DNA of 64,000 nt from Rhizophagus irregularis. Lineage: Eukaryota; Glomeromycota; Glomeromycetes; Glomerales; Glomeraceae. The notes under the pieces are model-generated. The model was not told where the DNA came from. It did not search any database and worked only from the letters and a program-made list of their open reading frames with translations. Below, in pieces: positions 47,199 through 57,994 of the stretch (position 1 is the stretch's first letter; the number at the start of each line of letters is the position of its first letter). A program made the position numbers and the translations under genes. Where the stretch lies: positions 1,428,501-1,492,500 of the forward strand of contig NC_089453.1 of NCBI RefSeq assembly GCF_026210795.1, read 5' to 3'.

Positions 47199-47892
47199 TG
47201 TGATATAATTATTATTATTATTATTATAATAAAAAATTATTTTTAAAATTAACCCGAATTTAACCGAATGAGGCGAATGAGGCACAGTAATTAAAAAATT
47301 CCAAATGCGTAATTATTTATTCATGATATCATATAAAGTATATTTTCTCTTTAATCCCTATAAAATGACATTTCAATAAGATGATAACATTCGTTTATTA
47401 CGATTTCCTAAAAAAAGAATGAATAAAATCCAATATCTATATAAATACAACCAAATATTCAAAAAAAAAATTAATCATGAAAAAAAAACCAAAAAAAAAT
47501 CACTACTCAAAAATACCAAATATCTCCCCAATGTAATTTTGTAATTTTGTAATTTTGTAATTCTGTTAATTTTGTAATAATTATTTTGATAACTTTTTGT
47601 GATTTTTTTAATTTTTTAATTTTAAAAATTTTGATAATTTTGATAATTTTATAATTTTGTAATTTTTTTTTCTTTCAAATAATCAAATAACCCTTAAACA
47701 CTTTTTTTAAAAATTAAGTAATAGTTATAAAAAAAAAAGTATTCTTCATAATTGATCTACAATGTTCTTTCTTCGTTGATTATTTATTTACCTGTTTTCT
47801 AACTTTGTTACTCGTCCCATTTTCTTATATATTTTAACACAAACCTTAAAATATAAAAATTATTATTTATTACATAATGGTGATGAATTATG
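45272..47892. other. Low-complexity spacer with microsatellites
   Basis: About 2.6 kb of extremely AT-rich DNA. The first 200 bp are poly-A/poly-T tracts that probably form the 5' leader and promoter of the F-box gene. TA and TATT runs occupy 46500-46710, an (AAT)n/(ATT)n block lies at about 47153-47230, and TAATTTTG-type short repeats lie at about 47536-47670. An 81-codon plus-strand frame at 46182-46427 has a Phe/Lys/Trp-rich composition with no supporting features and is probably chance. Confidence 0.5.
47153..47230. repeat. (AAT)n followed by (ATT)n microsatellite
   Basis: About fifteen AAT units are followed after a short ATGTGATAT spacer by several ATT units. The two runs are complementary and could form a long hairpin. 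Confidence 0.85.
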
Positions 47893-48782
47893 TCATTTCT
47901 CAAAATTCCATGCTGATTCATCGGAAACACTTCTTAATAAAGTAACTACTTCTATCACGGTTGAATAATTACTTTCAAATTGAGGAATAAGGGCGAAAGC
48001 AAATAACCATCCAATACATGATAATGCCATGATATGTATAATTGCACGAGCATAATCAAAATCAAGAATATATAATATAGTATGAAAAATTCGAAGAATT
48101 GTATATATGACGGAAAAACTAAAATAAAATAAAATAAAATAATTTATTAATTTATTTAATTATTTTAATTATTAAATCATCCATATTTTAAAATTTTAAA
48201 TTATATTAAATTATCACAAACCTTGTCCTATATGTTGATGGTACTTTATTTAATGTTGCAACAACTACTGCCGTAAAAAATACTACAAGAAATTAAATTA
48301 GATATAATATTCGATTTTAAAGGATATATTTACAAATAATGTGATAACTACCAGGAGAATTTTCTAATGCAACTTGATGTGCCGCTGCCACTCTACCTAA
48401 TGCACCTTTTAACATTGATTTATAAAGTCTCGGTTCCTATCATGTAAAATAATAATAATAATAATAATAAGCTTGTGATTATGGTCCCACAGCACTTTAT
48501 ATAATATATAATTATTTTAATACAAACATTATTATCATATCCATCTTTTAAACCAGCAGATTGTGCTAATACACTTAAAGATGCGGTTATTACATACGTC
48601 CAAACAAACATAACGCCAATCATAACAAACGGTACGTCTTTTCGTAAAAAAAAGTAATGTAAAATTGGAAGAACAAAGTCTTCAACAAGTTGTAACTGTT
48701 GTATTGCAGCTGTAGCCAAAAAACAAACAGGCGAGAAAAGAATTAAGGCCAAAGTGACGTCTTTCGGTGAAAGTTTCGTCAT
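47893..48782 (-). CDS. MAPEG-family membrane protein
   Basis: Four exons (48782-48528, 48436-48352, 48282-48222, 48118-47893) keep phase and give 208 residues. The start MTKLSPKDVTLALILFSPVC leads into a first membrane helix, and a second follows (VPFVMIGVMFVWTYVITASL). The family motif is LKGALGRVAAAHQVALENSP, matching the R..xAHQ...EN block of the MAPEG superfamily (microsomal glutathione transferases and relatives). The third and fourth helices are GVFFTAVVVATLN and IIHIMALSCIGWLFAFALIP. YTILRIFHTILYILDFDYAR fits the conserved R.iHt.lY segment. The enzyme would act in ER or mitochondrial membranes on glutathione conjugation or peroxide reduction; the substrate cannot be told. The open frame extends upstream without another ATG, so 48782 is preferred. 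Confidence 0.8.
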
Positions 48783-50757
48783 ATTTGACCTTTTTCTTCT
48801 ACTCGGTCTAGAATTTCTCGTTGATTGCTGCACTTTGATTGTTTTAATTTTGAAAAAGAGAAAAAGAAAATTTAATTTTTTTACCAAAAAAATTTTATAA
48901 TACTAAATAAAATAATATAAAATTTTCTTGTAAAAAAAATCAATAATATATTTAAAGGGTTAAGCGGAAAGAAAGTGAGAGGAATATCACTGTGGATGGA
49001 AAAAAAACAAACAAATCATTTAAGGGTTTAATCATTCCACAAACTTTATATATACTTGGTATGGGAACGCAACTAAAATTAATGCAGCAGGTCATACCAA
49101 ATTTTTGAGGATCTTTCCAGTTTAAGGAAAAGCAATAGAAACTATATTGTTAGTACCCCAGTAGAAATTATACACGGGTACCAAATATTCAATTCTAAGT
49201 AATTAGTGAAAACTTTTTTATTTTCTTATGGCTTTTGAGCGGGAGATTCTCGTGGCTTGGCCGCGTCATAGTTATTTTAATGGAAAAGTAGTATCAGGTA
49301 ATTGCGCTTTATAAAAGTAGTTACACAAGCTAGCAATTAATTAAAGAATATATATTAGAATCGGAACATTAGATAGAGATTGTTATCAATAACGATCTAA
49401 TTTGATGAATCATTAATTTAAATGACAATAAAAATCTTAATAACAATAATAATGAACATTTTCTATTTAGTAGAAAATACAATTACATAATGGCAACATC
49501 GTTCTCTTCAAAAAAAAAAATATATCTTGTTAGTTAAATGATTCTAACTTCATCTCATCGTTTTCTTTTAATTATCGGCGTGGTAGACAGCTAATGCAAG
49601 TAAATCTTAGAACTTCTCAAACAAAACTTTAAATTACCTACATTACTCTATTAGGCCGAAGTAAACATGCATGAAATAATGATTACAATCATGCATATTG
49701 CAGATCTGCTTTTCATGCACTGTAAAGTCATAAGCTCATGATTGGTGCAAGGAACATTGAATAATTGAAAATTAGAAATACATATGTTCATTCAAGATGC
49801 GCAATTAAAATGCAAGAAATTAATTGAATGGGATTCTTATAAATTATAATCGGTCACTCAAATTAGGTAAAAAATTTCGAAATTATTACTCAGTTGTTAG
49901 GACATTTAAAGACCGGGGAGATTCGATATTTAAAAGAAATTATCAAGTAGAGATTCCCAAGTAATTATGAAGTATATACAATTTCATTGGAATGATTCAC
50001 ATTGTAATATTACCCTATTTGGTTGGTTTAAATAAGAAAATCATAAATCAAATAAATACGTTAACTTATGGTATTGATGAACAAGATTACGTATGCCATT
50101 TAAAATTCCTTAATATGTAGCACTTTAAAAAGTTTAAAAAGTTAAATTAGGATTTCTTGAATGAGTGGATACAGTATGTATGGAAACCCATATACAAAAG
50201 CTGTCGATATGTTGAATTTTGGAATTTTAACATTACATAATATTTCTCTTAAAATTATAAAAGGAACTATGTTTGAGAATGTTGGATTAATGCATGAATA
50301 GATTGAATAGTTTTCGAGATAATGATTCTCAAAAAAGGTCTGAATTAACATTTAATTTGATGTGTAAAAAAAGATGTGTAGTTCAGGTAATTATAATTTA
50401 TTTTTACTTTATTATACTTTTTTTATCTATAATGTATATTACTAATGCTACAATTTTACATTTAATCCCAGATAAGAAATTTCTTTTAGCTATTGAGTTT
50501 ATTCAATTCTGTGCCACAAGTGGCGAGTAGTAGGTGGCGAATTAAGAAAGTTCATTCGAAAATCGAAATCATCATCGCAAATTTGCAACCGGTTAAACAG
50601 GTTTAAAATCATTTTAGTCATTGGATGTGTGTTTAACCAAAAAAAACCGGTTAAAATCCGAGTTTAAAACTGGATTTTGGCGTAAAGTAAGTACATCAAA
50701 TTCACTTTCGACTTTTTAAAATATCGTTTTTTCAACTAATTCACCAGAATTTGTACA
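48783..50757. other. Spacer between MAPEG gene and paralog cluster
   Basis: About 2 kb. It includes an imperfect palindrome around 49670-49705 (ATGCATG...CATGCAT). A 46-codon plus-strand frame at about 50162-50302 (MSGYSMYGNPYTKAVDMLNF) looks protein-like but is short and unsupported. Just upstream of the next gene (50588-50690) the sequence has two copies of AACCGGTTAAA-like motifs that may belong to its promoter. Confidence 0.4.
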
Positions 50758-51297
50758 ATGAATATTGTAGTTTTTTTTATTTTTTTCATTTTATTTTCTC
50801 CAAAAATTGTTTCGTCTTGGAATGAAAAAGAGGTAAATTTTGTGATAATCAAATATTTTTGAATTCGAATTTATTTCTTTATTATATTAAAATAGCACTT
50901 GCAGTTAAAAGACGTTATACAAGAAGCTTCCGCAGAACTTGACTTCTTTATTGAAAATATTTCTTCCTTCATTATTTACAATATATTATCCGATATCAGA
51001 ACTTTTACTGGTTCTAGAAAGATTCAAATACAATTCTGGAAATATAGTACTATTAAAGTTGAGGGAGTAAATAAAAGTGATGTATTAAATAATTTGTATA
51101 CTAAAAATCAACTTTATATTCTTAAAGAATTTCATAATGATATTGGAAATTATTTGAAAAAAAATTTAGGATCAGGATTAACATGGAATGTTAATGTATA
51201 TCCTAACTATATTGTTGTTGAAATAACTTATAATACTGATTTTAACGCAATTAAATATTTTTCCAAGAAACTTAAGAAATTTGGTGATGAGTTATGA
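50758..51297 (+). CDS. Small secreted protein, paralog cluster copy 1
   Basis: Two exons (50758-50832 and 50896-51297) give 158 residues. The first exon is exactly a signal peptide, MNIVVFFIFFILFSPKIVSS then WNEKE, so the product is predicted to be secreted. The body begins HLQLKDVIQEASAELDFFIE and carries the family core KEFHNDIGNYLKKNLGSGLT, WNVNVYPNYIVVEITYN and FNAIKYFSKKLKKFGDEL. No cysteines are present in the mature part. The phase-0 intron after a short first exon is shared with copies 2 and 3 downstream, showing tandem duplication. I do not recognise the family. A role in host interaction is possible for a secreted small protein, but this is inference. Confidence 0.75.
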
Positions 51298-51514
51298 AAA
51301 TATATAAACTACATATCATGTATGTAATTTGTAAAATATCAAAATGATTATAATTAGTTTCTCGTCCAATAAAAGTCGCTATAAACGGTAAAGTGATTAT
51401 CAAACCAACCATTCGAGGGATGGTGAATACGAAATAGATAAATAGATCCAATTTCAAGTGAAAATTTTTCACACGCTTTTCTTTTCTTTTTTTTATTTTC
51501 TCAAAAAGGAAAAT

Positions 51515-51964
51515 ATGTCAACAACTGAGGTAGGAATTATTTTTCTTTTTTCTATGACAAAAAAAAAAAAGTTATTTCATTCTTCCGCCTAAAATACTTG
51601 ATTGATATTTAAATAGATCGAAGCCAATATAAAAGAAGCATCCGTACAACTTGATCTGCTTATTGACAATTTTTCGTCCTTTTTATCAAATAGAATTTTA
51701 TCTAATATCCAAACTTTAACTCCGCCTGAAATAATCGTAATCGTATTCAGACATGATTTTTGTAATCAGCAAGGCTTATATGTTAATAATGGATTTAATA
51801 TTCTCAAAATATTTCATAATGAAATTGGAAAATATTTAGAAAAAAAATTTGAACATGTAGGATTAAAATGGAATGTTTATATTGAATTACCAACTATTAA
51901 TGTAGAAATAATTTATCACATTGATTTTAGCGCAGTTACAAAGTATTCAAAGAAATTGAATTGA
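51515..51964 (+). CDS. Paralog cluster copy 2, no signal peptide
   Basis: Two exons (51515-51529 and 51617-51964) give 120 residues. The five-codon first exon encodes only MSTTE, so unlike copy 1 the product has no signal peptide and should be cytosolic. The body IEANIKEASVQLDLLIDNFS parallels copies 1 and 3. The core reads LKIFHNEIGKYLEKKFEHVG, LKWNVYIELPTINVEIIYH and FSAVTKYSKKLN, where it stops about seven residues earlier than copy 1. The middle part (Gln/Asn/Phe) is shorter than in the others. The gene is 217 bp downstream of copy 1 on the same strand. Function unknown. Confidence 0.7.
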
Positions 51965-52686
51965 TGAGTATTGAACATAAAATATTGTAGATGAAAAAAA
52001 TATGCACAAAAGTCCTATTATATATAACCAATAAATTTTTAACCAACTTTGATGTTAGAAAGTTTAATAATTATGAAGAACATACTTTATATTAAATATT
52101 TATTTAAAAGAATCTGGTTCTAAAATTACTATCTTAGGACTTACGCGTAACTCGACCTTTTAAACTTAAAAGTGGACACAGCAATTGGCTATGTATACTT
52201 TACAACCTGATTTAATTTTTAAATAGTACTACTGTTTCACATAATATAAAAGTAAATTTATTCAAATTTACGTAAAATTATATAAATTTGCATTTTCATT
52301 TTTATATAATGGATTTATAAAGTATTCGGTGATGAATTTTATTTCTACGGGTAAAGTGATTATAATGTTTCTCGCTCAGATAAAAAACTGTTCTTTAGAA
52401 AGATGTTTCAATTAGGTGAGATTTTGCTACAAGTTTAGAAGCGATGGTCCGTTTTTTCTTAAATATGAAAAAATCATTTTATTTCTAATAAAAAATATTA
52501 TTTCATCTTTACACGCTCTAAACAATCATTTCCATTATTGTACTAATAATAGGCAAAAAATTAGGGAATGGTGATTTAATTATTCTACGATTTAGCTAAA
52601 AATAGATAGATTGTCTAATTGTTTTGAATTTTTTAAAAATATGCTATATATACGTGTCTATATTTTTTTTAAAAAAAAAAGAAAAA
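51965..52686. other. Spacer with a possible relic of a fourth paralog
   Basis: At 52318-52340 the sequence AAAGTATTCGGTGATGAATTT resembles the 3' end of copy 1 (KKFGDEL). About 12 bp further, GGTAAAGTGATTAT also occurs downstream of copy 1 (near 51389). This suggests a decayed extra copy or a duplicated 3' flank. The rest is AT-rich with nothing recognised. Confidence 0.35.
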
Positions 52687-53177
52687 ATGCCATCCTCAAA
52701 TGCAAAGGTAAATTTAATAGTTTAATAAATCTTTGAAATTCACTCAAAAATGACTGAAAATTTAAATCAAATTAAAAATAGAATCCACAAATCGAAGCCG
52801 CTATGCAAGAAGGGTCCATGCGACTTGATTCACTTATTGAAACATTTTCATCATTATTATCAGAAAATATCAAAACTCTTATTCCATCTGAAAATATTAA
52901 AGTTGAATTCAATAAATATTATCGACAACCATCACTCACGATTAATGATGTTCAGATTGATAATAGTGAATTCGATTTGTATTCTAAAAATGGATATTAT
53001 ATTATTAAAGAATTTCATAATGAGATTGGGAATTATTTAAAAGAAAAATTTGAAGGATTGGAATGGAATGTTAATATATTTCCAGTAATTGTTCATATAG
53101 AAATGATTTATAATATTGACTATAATGCAATTAGAAAGTATTCAAAGAAAATTGGTGGCGCGGCGGAATTAAAATAA
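52687..53177 (+). CDS. Paralog cluster copy 3, no signal peptide
   Basis: Two exons (52687-52707 and 52782-53177) give 138 residues. The seven-codon first exon reads MPSSNAK, again without a signal peptide. The second exon begins NPQIEAAMQEGSMRLDSLIE and carries the best-preserved core of the family: LYSKNGYYIIKEFHNEIGNY then LKEKFEGLEWNVNIFPVIVH and IEMIYNIDYNAIRKYSKKIG. The gene has the same exon layout and phase-0 intron as copies 1 and 2. The N-terminal third is helical with a hydrophobic LDSLIETFSSLL heptad-like pattern, and the C-terminal half looks alpha/beta. Family and function unknown. Confidence 0.72.
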
Positions 53178-54590
53178 TTTGATTTTATTCTTTTATTTAC
53201 ACTATTTTAGATCAAACATACAAATATAATTCCAATAATAATAATAATAATAATAAAACTTAAATACGTAAGTAAATTTCTTCATTATTATATTTCTTCA
53301 TAAGAGTTAAAATTACCAATTTCATAAGATTTTTAATTATTTGGATATGATCTATTTTCATAAGAATAAATTGAATTTCGCATAACACCACATATAGGTT
53401 GTATATCACACATATTTGTAATAAGAACAAAAAATGTTTATATATTAGTTTATACAGTATATAATAATATTTGTTTTTTTGCATAAATATCAATGTACAG
53501 ATTTATTCTTAACTAATATTACATTATAGTAAGGAATTTATCTGAAATCATAAAATTTAAAATCCTTGTATTTCATAATTCTGATCTAGTAAATAAAATT
53601 TATTAAAATTATTTTTATTAGCCAGATAATTTAATAGATTATTTGAATTTCATTAAATCATCTGATTAAAAAATAATTTGCAAAAATTTTATTATTGGAT
53701 ATTAAAATAAATAAGTAATGTAAATTACATAAAATATTGTTTATTATATTTAATATATAATGAAAATTAGCATTTAAACTTACTACAAAAAGAATAATAA
53801 AATATTGATTTTTTAAATTAGATAATATATTATATACAGTAAATAACAACTAATAAAAAAAAGCTTGAATTAATAGAAAAAATAATTATAATAATTAATA
53901 ATAATAATAAAAGAAACTATTTAGTAATAGAATATCTTTTTAACATTATATATAATCTCATATTATATCTTTCAATTAGAATAATAATTAACCATTATTA
54001 GAAAAGCAAAATACCTTTATAATTACAAAATATTAAAGAAATAAATATTTCAAATTCACTTTATTAAAAATTTCCTTTTAATTAAAAACTTTACAATTGA
54101 TACAAATTGAATTTATTATTTACTAATAAAACAAATATTCAATATTTATCTTAAAATTTATTTTAGTTAATAGATGTTACTTTTAAAATAATTCCCAACA
54201 ATATTTTACCAATTATATTATTTATATATCTGTTAGTTTAACAAAATTGAAAATACTTCTTTTTTATTAATATCAAATAAATTGGAGGAAATCTATAAAT
54301 AATTATTTGAAGAATTAGTTAATATTGTAGTAAAAATCAATATTAATTTTAACTGATTTTAAATAAATATTTATTAATATATTATATATTTTTTAATATT
54401 AATAATAATAAAAAATGTTTTTTTTTTATTTAAGACAATCTGAATAGTAAAAAATTTTATTATATATAATATAATATTATTTATTTGCTTTAGCATTTTT
54501 TTATTATAGAAAATTTTAAGTACTTTACATAATGTGAAAGTGGGGTTTGAGAACTGAAGGTCCAATTCCCACTGAAACATTGGATGTGTG
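53178..54590. other. Featureless AT-rich stretch
   Basis: About 1.4 kb of almost pure A/T sequence with short ATA/TAA repeats. Open frames here are Ile/Asn/Lys/Phe-rich noise. No gene, element or structured repeat recognised. Confidence 0.55.
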
Positions 54591-54619
54591 GGTCACAGAA
54601 TGTTAAAAATAATATTGAT

Positions 54620-55600
54620 TTTTCTTATTATATTAAAAGAGTTTCTATCAGCTCTAGAATCTTAATTTTGATATTATATTTTTAAGCTTTGTGTGGGTTC
54701 TCCATCTTCAAAAAGCATATCAATTTTTATTAATATATTAGAAAAGCTTCTAATGGCTCTAGAATCTTAATTTTTATATCAACTTTTCAGTTATATTTAT
54801 TAAATCTAACAAAAATTATTATATCAGGAATTGATTCTGTGTGAGTTAATTCATTAATTATTACTTAAGTCTAACGAAAATAATGAAAATAAATCTAACG
54901 GTCCTTATTACTTCTTAAATAAGTCTAACAAAAAAATAAGTCTAACGAAAATAAGTCTAACAGTTCTTATTACCTTATAATTAAGTTTAACAGTTTTTTT
55001 AAGTCTAACGAAAATTCATAAATAAGTCTAACCAAAAAATAAGTCTAACCAAATAACTCTAACTACCCTAAATAAGTTTAACCAAAAATGTGTATAACAG
55101 AAATGGTTTCAGGCATGTTAGCTTATTAAATGGCATATCGAATAAATAAATCTAACAAAAAATTGTAAATAAGTCTAACTGTCCCAATTTCTCCATCATA
55201 AGTCTAACGAAATATCTATACCATATTTTATATATATGCGCATTAGCTTATTAAATGGCATATCAAATTATTAAGTCTAACGAAAATTTGTCCTAATTTC
55301 TCTAGTATAAGTTTAACGAAAAAATTTAAGTCAAATGATTGTCCTAAGTTCTCCATTAATAAGTCTAATGAAAATTGTAAATAAAGAACTGGTTTTGTGC
55401 AGGCAAGCTTCTTAATATTAACTAGCATATTTTATATAAAAGTCTAATGAAAATAACTCCTGTAAAAATCCTGAAAAATCTGCGGAATTGTCCTAATTTT
55501 TTCTTAGTCAAGAATGGGTTCAGCATAAGCTAGCTCATCAAATAGCATAAAACTTTAAGAAAAAATATAAAAAAGCAAGTCTAATGAAAATTTAGCAAAT
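54620..55600. repeat. Degenerate AAGTCTAAC repeat field
   Basis: Many copies of a short motif, AAGTCTAACGAAAAT and close variants, are scattered at irregular spacing between about 54866 and 55580. A larger unit is also repeated: AGCTTATTAAATGGCATAT occurs near 55120-55140 and again near 55244-55262, with a weaker third copy near 55530. An upstream direct repeat centred on GGCTCTAGAATCTTAATTTT occurs near 54655 and 54762. The field looks like an old, diverged satellite-like or repetitive element tail. It has no coding capacity. Confidence 0.7.
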
Positions 55601-55659
55601 GCCCATTGGTCATTGGATATTACACCTAAAATTTAAGTTAGCCGAAATAATCTTTTCAT

Positions 55660-56770
55660 TTATTCTGGTTGGCAACTAATACAATAATCTCCTTCTTCCA
55701 TTTTATCAGAATGAAGCATTTTCTGTAAAGAGAAATATTAAGATTTGTAAGCGTATTTCTATAGGTAACTATTATTTCCTCATAACTTCTTTCTCGTATC
55801 TCTGATCAAAGTCTATCATAGAATTGGATAGCAAAGGATTGGCCAACATAAGTTCTTTCTTATCAAAGTCTATCATAAAATTGGGTAACATAATAATTTC
55901 TAACATGTAGTGGACATTGTCCACAAGCAGAGGCTGTAAACTTTCTGCAATCAAAACAAGGTATACGTTTTTTAGCCTTTCAATAGAATCGACATTCTTC
56001 AGGCCTAGTACTAGCATTCCCACAAGCCATTCCAGTATTGCAGAGAAATGGGCAAGAATATGTACCAATCATCCTACTTTTTTATTACTAAATTTGAAAA
56101 GATTAATTAATAATTAGTTAATACTTCAGTTTTGCAATAGCTAGAACCGCTTGGAAAGCTTGTAAATACTTATCTTTAGTAGGGTTTCTATAATTGAAAA
56201 GTGATAGGTACATAGGAAATAAATAATTAAAGAAAAAATTATATAAGCAAGTAATAGTACGATGGTTAGAACTAACACCATAATTAGAAAAATAAGAAGT
56301 GATAAAAAAGATATAATCTGTAAATGTTGTGGTTATAAATGCTCAATGCTCCAAAAACTTCGTAAACATCTTAAGTGAAAAAATCCATGCAAACCATTAC
56401 AAAAGCAAAAGGAAGTAGCTTATATTCAAATGCCAATTCAGGTGCCTATTTAAAAAGTTAATTAACAGGTTATTTAAGCTTCCAAAAATCAAAAGCAAAC
56501 ATGAGTAAAGCTCTAGTGTAAATATGAGCAACAAGGAAAAGTCACATGTGGTAATCCCAACTCTAGTTTCTGAGCTACTAGCTTCATGTTTTAAAAATGA
56601 TTTTACAATTGGATTAATTTCGCTGGCCTTTTTTTCAGATAATGGTTTGCATTTCTGTGATGTGAGACGAATCCATGCCTCATTTATTAGGGAAGCTGGT
56701 AATTTTGCTAGTAAGTCAGAATATGCCTGATTAAATACCATTATATATTTATACATTGCACAAAAAAATA
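55660..56770 (-). pseudogene. Degraded Cys-rich ORF fragments, unrecognised family
   Basis: Minus-strand reading shows pieces with real-protein composition. One around 55.95-56.10 kb is Cys-rich (CPFLCNTGMACGNAS, then CFDCRKFTASACGQCPLHV), probably zinc-binding. Another at 56.40-56.75 kb reads AYSDLLAKLPASLINEAWIR and KASEINPIVKSFLKHEAS. I associate such pieces with repeated gene families in Rhizophagus-type genomes, but the family has no name I can give. The region looks broken in several places and is not a functional gene as it stands. Whether it is a host gene family or part of a mobile element is open. Confidence 0.45.
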
Positions 56771-57350
56771 TGGAATTTCATGGAATTTTAAAAAATAGAC
56801 CACCAGGGTCAGTTTTATCATAATACAAATAATACATTTATGGCTTTTTTATAAATAAGAAGAGACGTACTAAAGTTTATTTTTTAGTAAGAAGCGCATA
56901 TACTTATGTTCTGTAATAATGCAGGTATCATGCACAGCGCTTGTGTGATTATCATTACATTACATAGGACTAATATAGAATAAGCAGATCATAATCTTTA
57001 TTCTGCATAAACCTGCAGGTGGTATATTTCACTAGATAGATCAAAAATTTATGTCGTACATGCATTAGCTATGAGGCATGGATAATATATTATTTTATTA
57101 AGACAAAGGAAAAAAATAACTTCAATTAGATTCATTTTGCTGGTCCAAGGAAATTTCGACTGGCAGGAAAATTGTATTCATGGCTGATCTTTTCCTAATA
57201 TTGATTAAGACCGCCTATAAAAATATACTGAATACATTTATGTCAATTTTTTGAGAACATTCTAACCATACTTTATCTTTATATCACCAGTCTTTAGACA
57301 TCATGGTATGGATCTCTATATCATATGATCCCAACATATCCCTTCTGACA
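56771..57350. other. Spacer, no feature recognised
   Basis: About 580 bp of AT-rich DNA between degraded ORF pieces and the first copy of the 0.64-kb element. No coding sequence, structured repeat or known motif recognised. Confidence 0.4.
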
Positions 57351-57988
57351 AATAGGACAGATATGCATTATATCACAATATCGATCACTTGCTGATCATG
57401 ATATATGTGATATCACGTTAAATTTGAAGCTTTATTCTAAGCAATAAATGTTATGTTAAATTATTTCATTTAATAGTTTAATTTATCAATAATTTAATAT
57501 AAAAGTATTGTGGCAAAATAAGATGTGTTTCCAAAGTTAGATTTTACGTCAAATTTTCAATAATTAATATATATGCTATATATATGCTGATCATCTGCTA
57601 ATCTGATTTTGAAGCTTCAGGCGAAGATACAGATCTTCAGGCGAAACTTAAAACTTTTACAGTACTATATTATTTAGGTATTCAAGAATCAATGGCTAAA
57701 ATAAACATGGATAATTTTTGATAACTCAAAAGTTATCATTAAATAAATGTTTACAATTATTTTAAAATTGATATATATCTGATATTTGGCAAAATCTTTA
57801 TGAATTATTTTAAGAACTAATTTATTAACAATAAATAAAATAAAGTAAATAAAATTGAAATTTTATACATTATTATGTAGAATTTTGAAAAAATTAATTC
57901 AATGGTATTTTTTTATGTGATAATATTGGCCAAGTGATCAGCAAAATGATCAGCAATATCGTGATAATATAGGAATGTCTGCCCTGTT
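57351..57988. mobile_element. 0.64-kb non-autonomous TIR element, copy A
   Basis: The 638-bp unit has short terminal inverted repeats of the AGGGCAGACAT type (left end AGGACAGATAT, right end reads ATGTCTGCCCTG forward). A second copy lies in the opposite orientation at 58323-58969, and the two match along their whole length at what I estimate by eye as 80-90% identity. The ends are flanked by an imperfect 8-bp repeat, TGACAAAT at 57346-57353 and TTACAAAT at 57987-57994, consistent with an 8-bp target duplication. It has no coding capacity. It appears inserted in a degraded minus-strand ORF. Confidence 0.7.
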
Positions 57989-57994
57989 ACAAAT

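Noticed and set aside
50162-50302. 46-codon frame starting MSGYSMYGNPYTK
   Set aside because: Composition is plausible, but it is too short and isolated to call a gene without transcript evidence.
54540-54590. tRNA-like T-loop (GGTCCAATTCCCAC)
   Set aside because: I could not build an acceptor stem, D arm and anticodon arm around it.
54866-55450. CRISPR-like array of AAGTCTAAC repeats
   Set aside because: Repeats are too short, degenerate and irregularly spaced, and the genome is eukaryotic.
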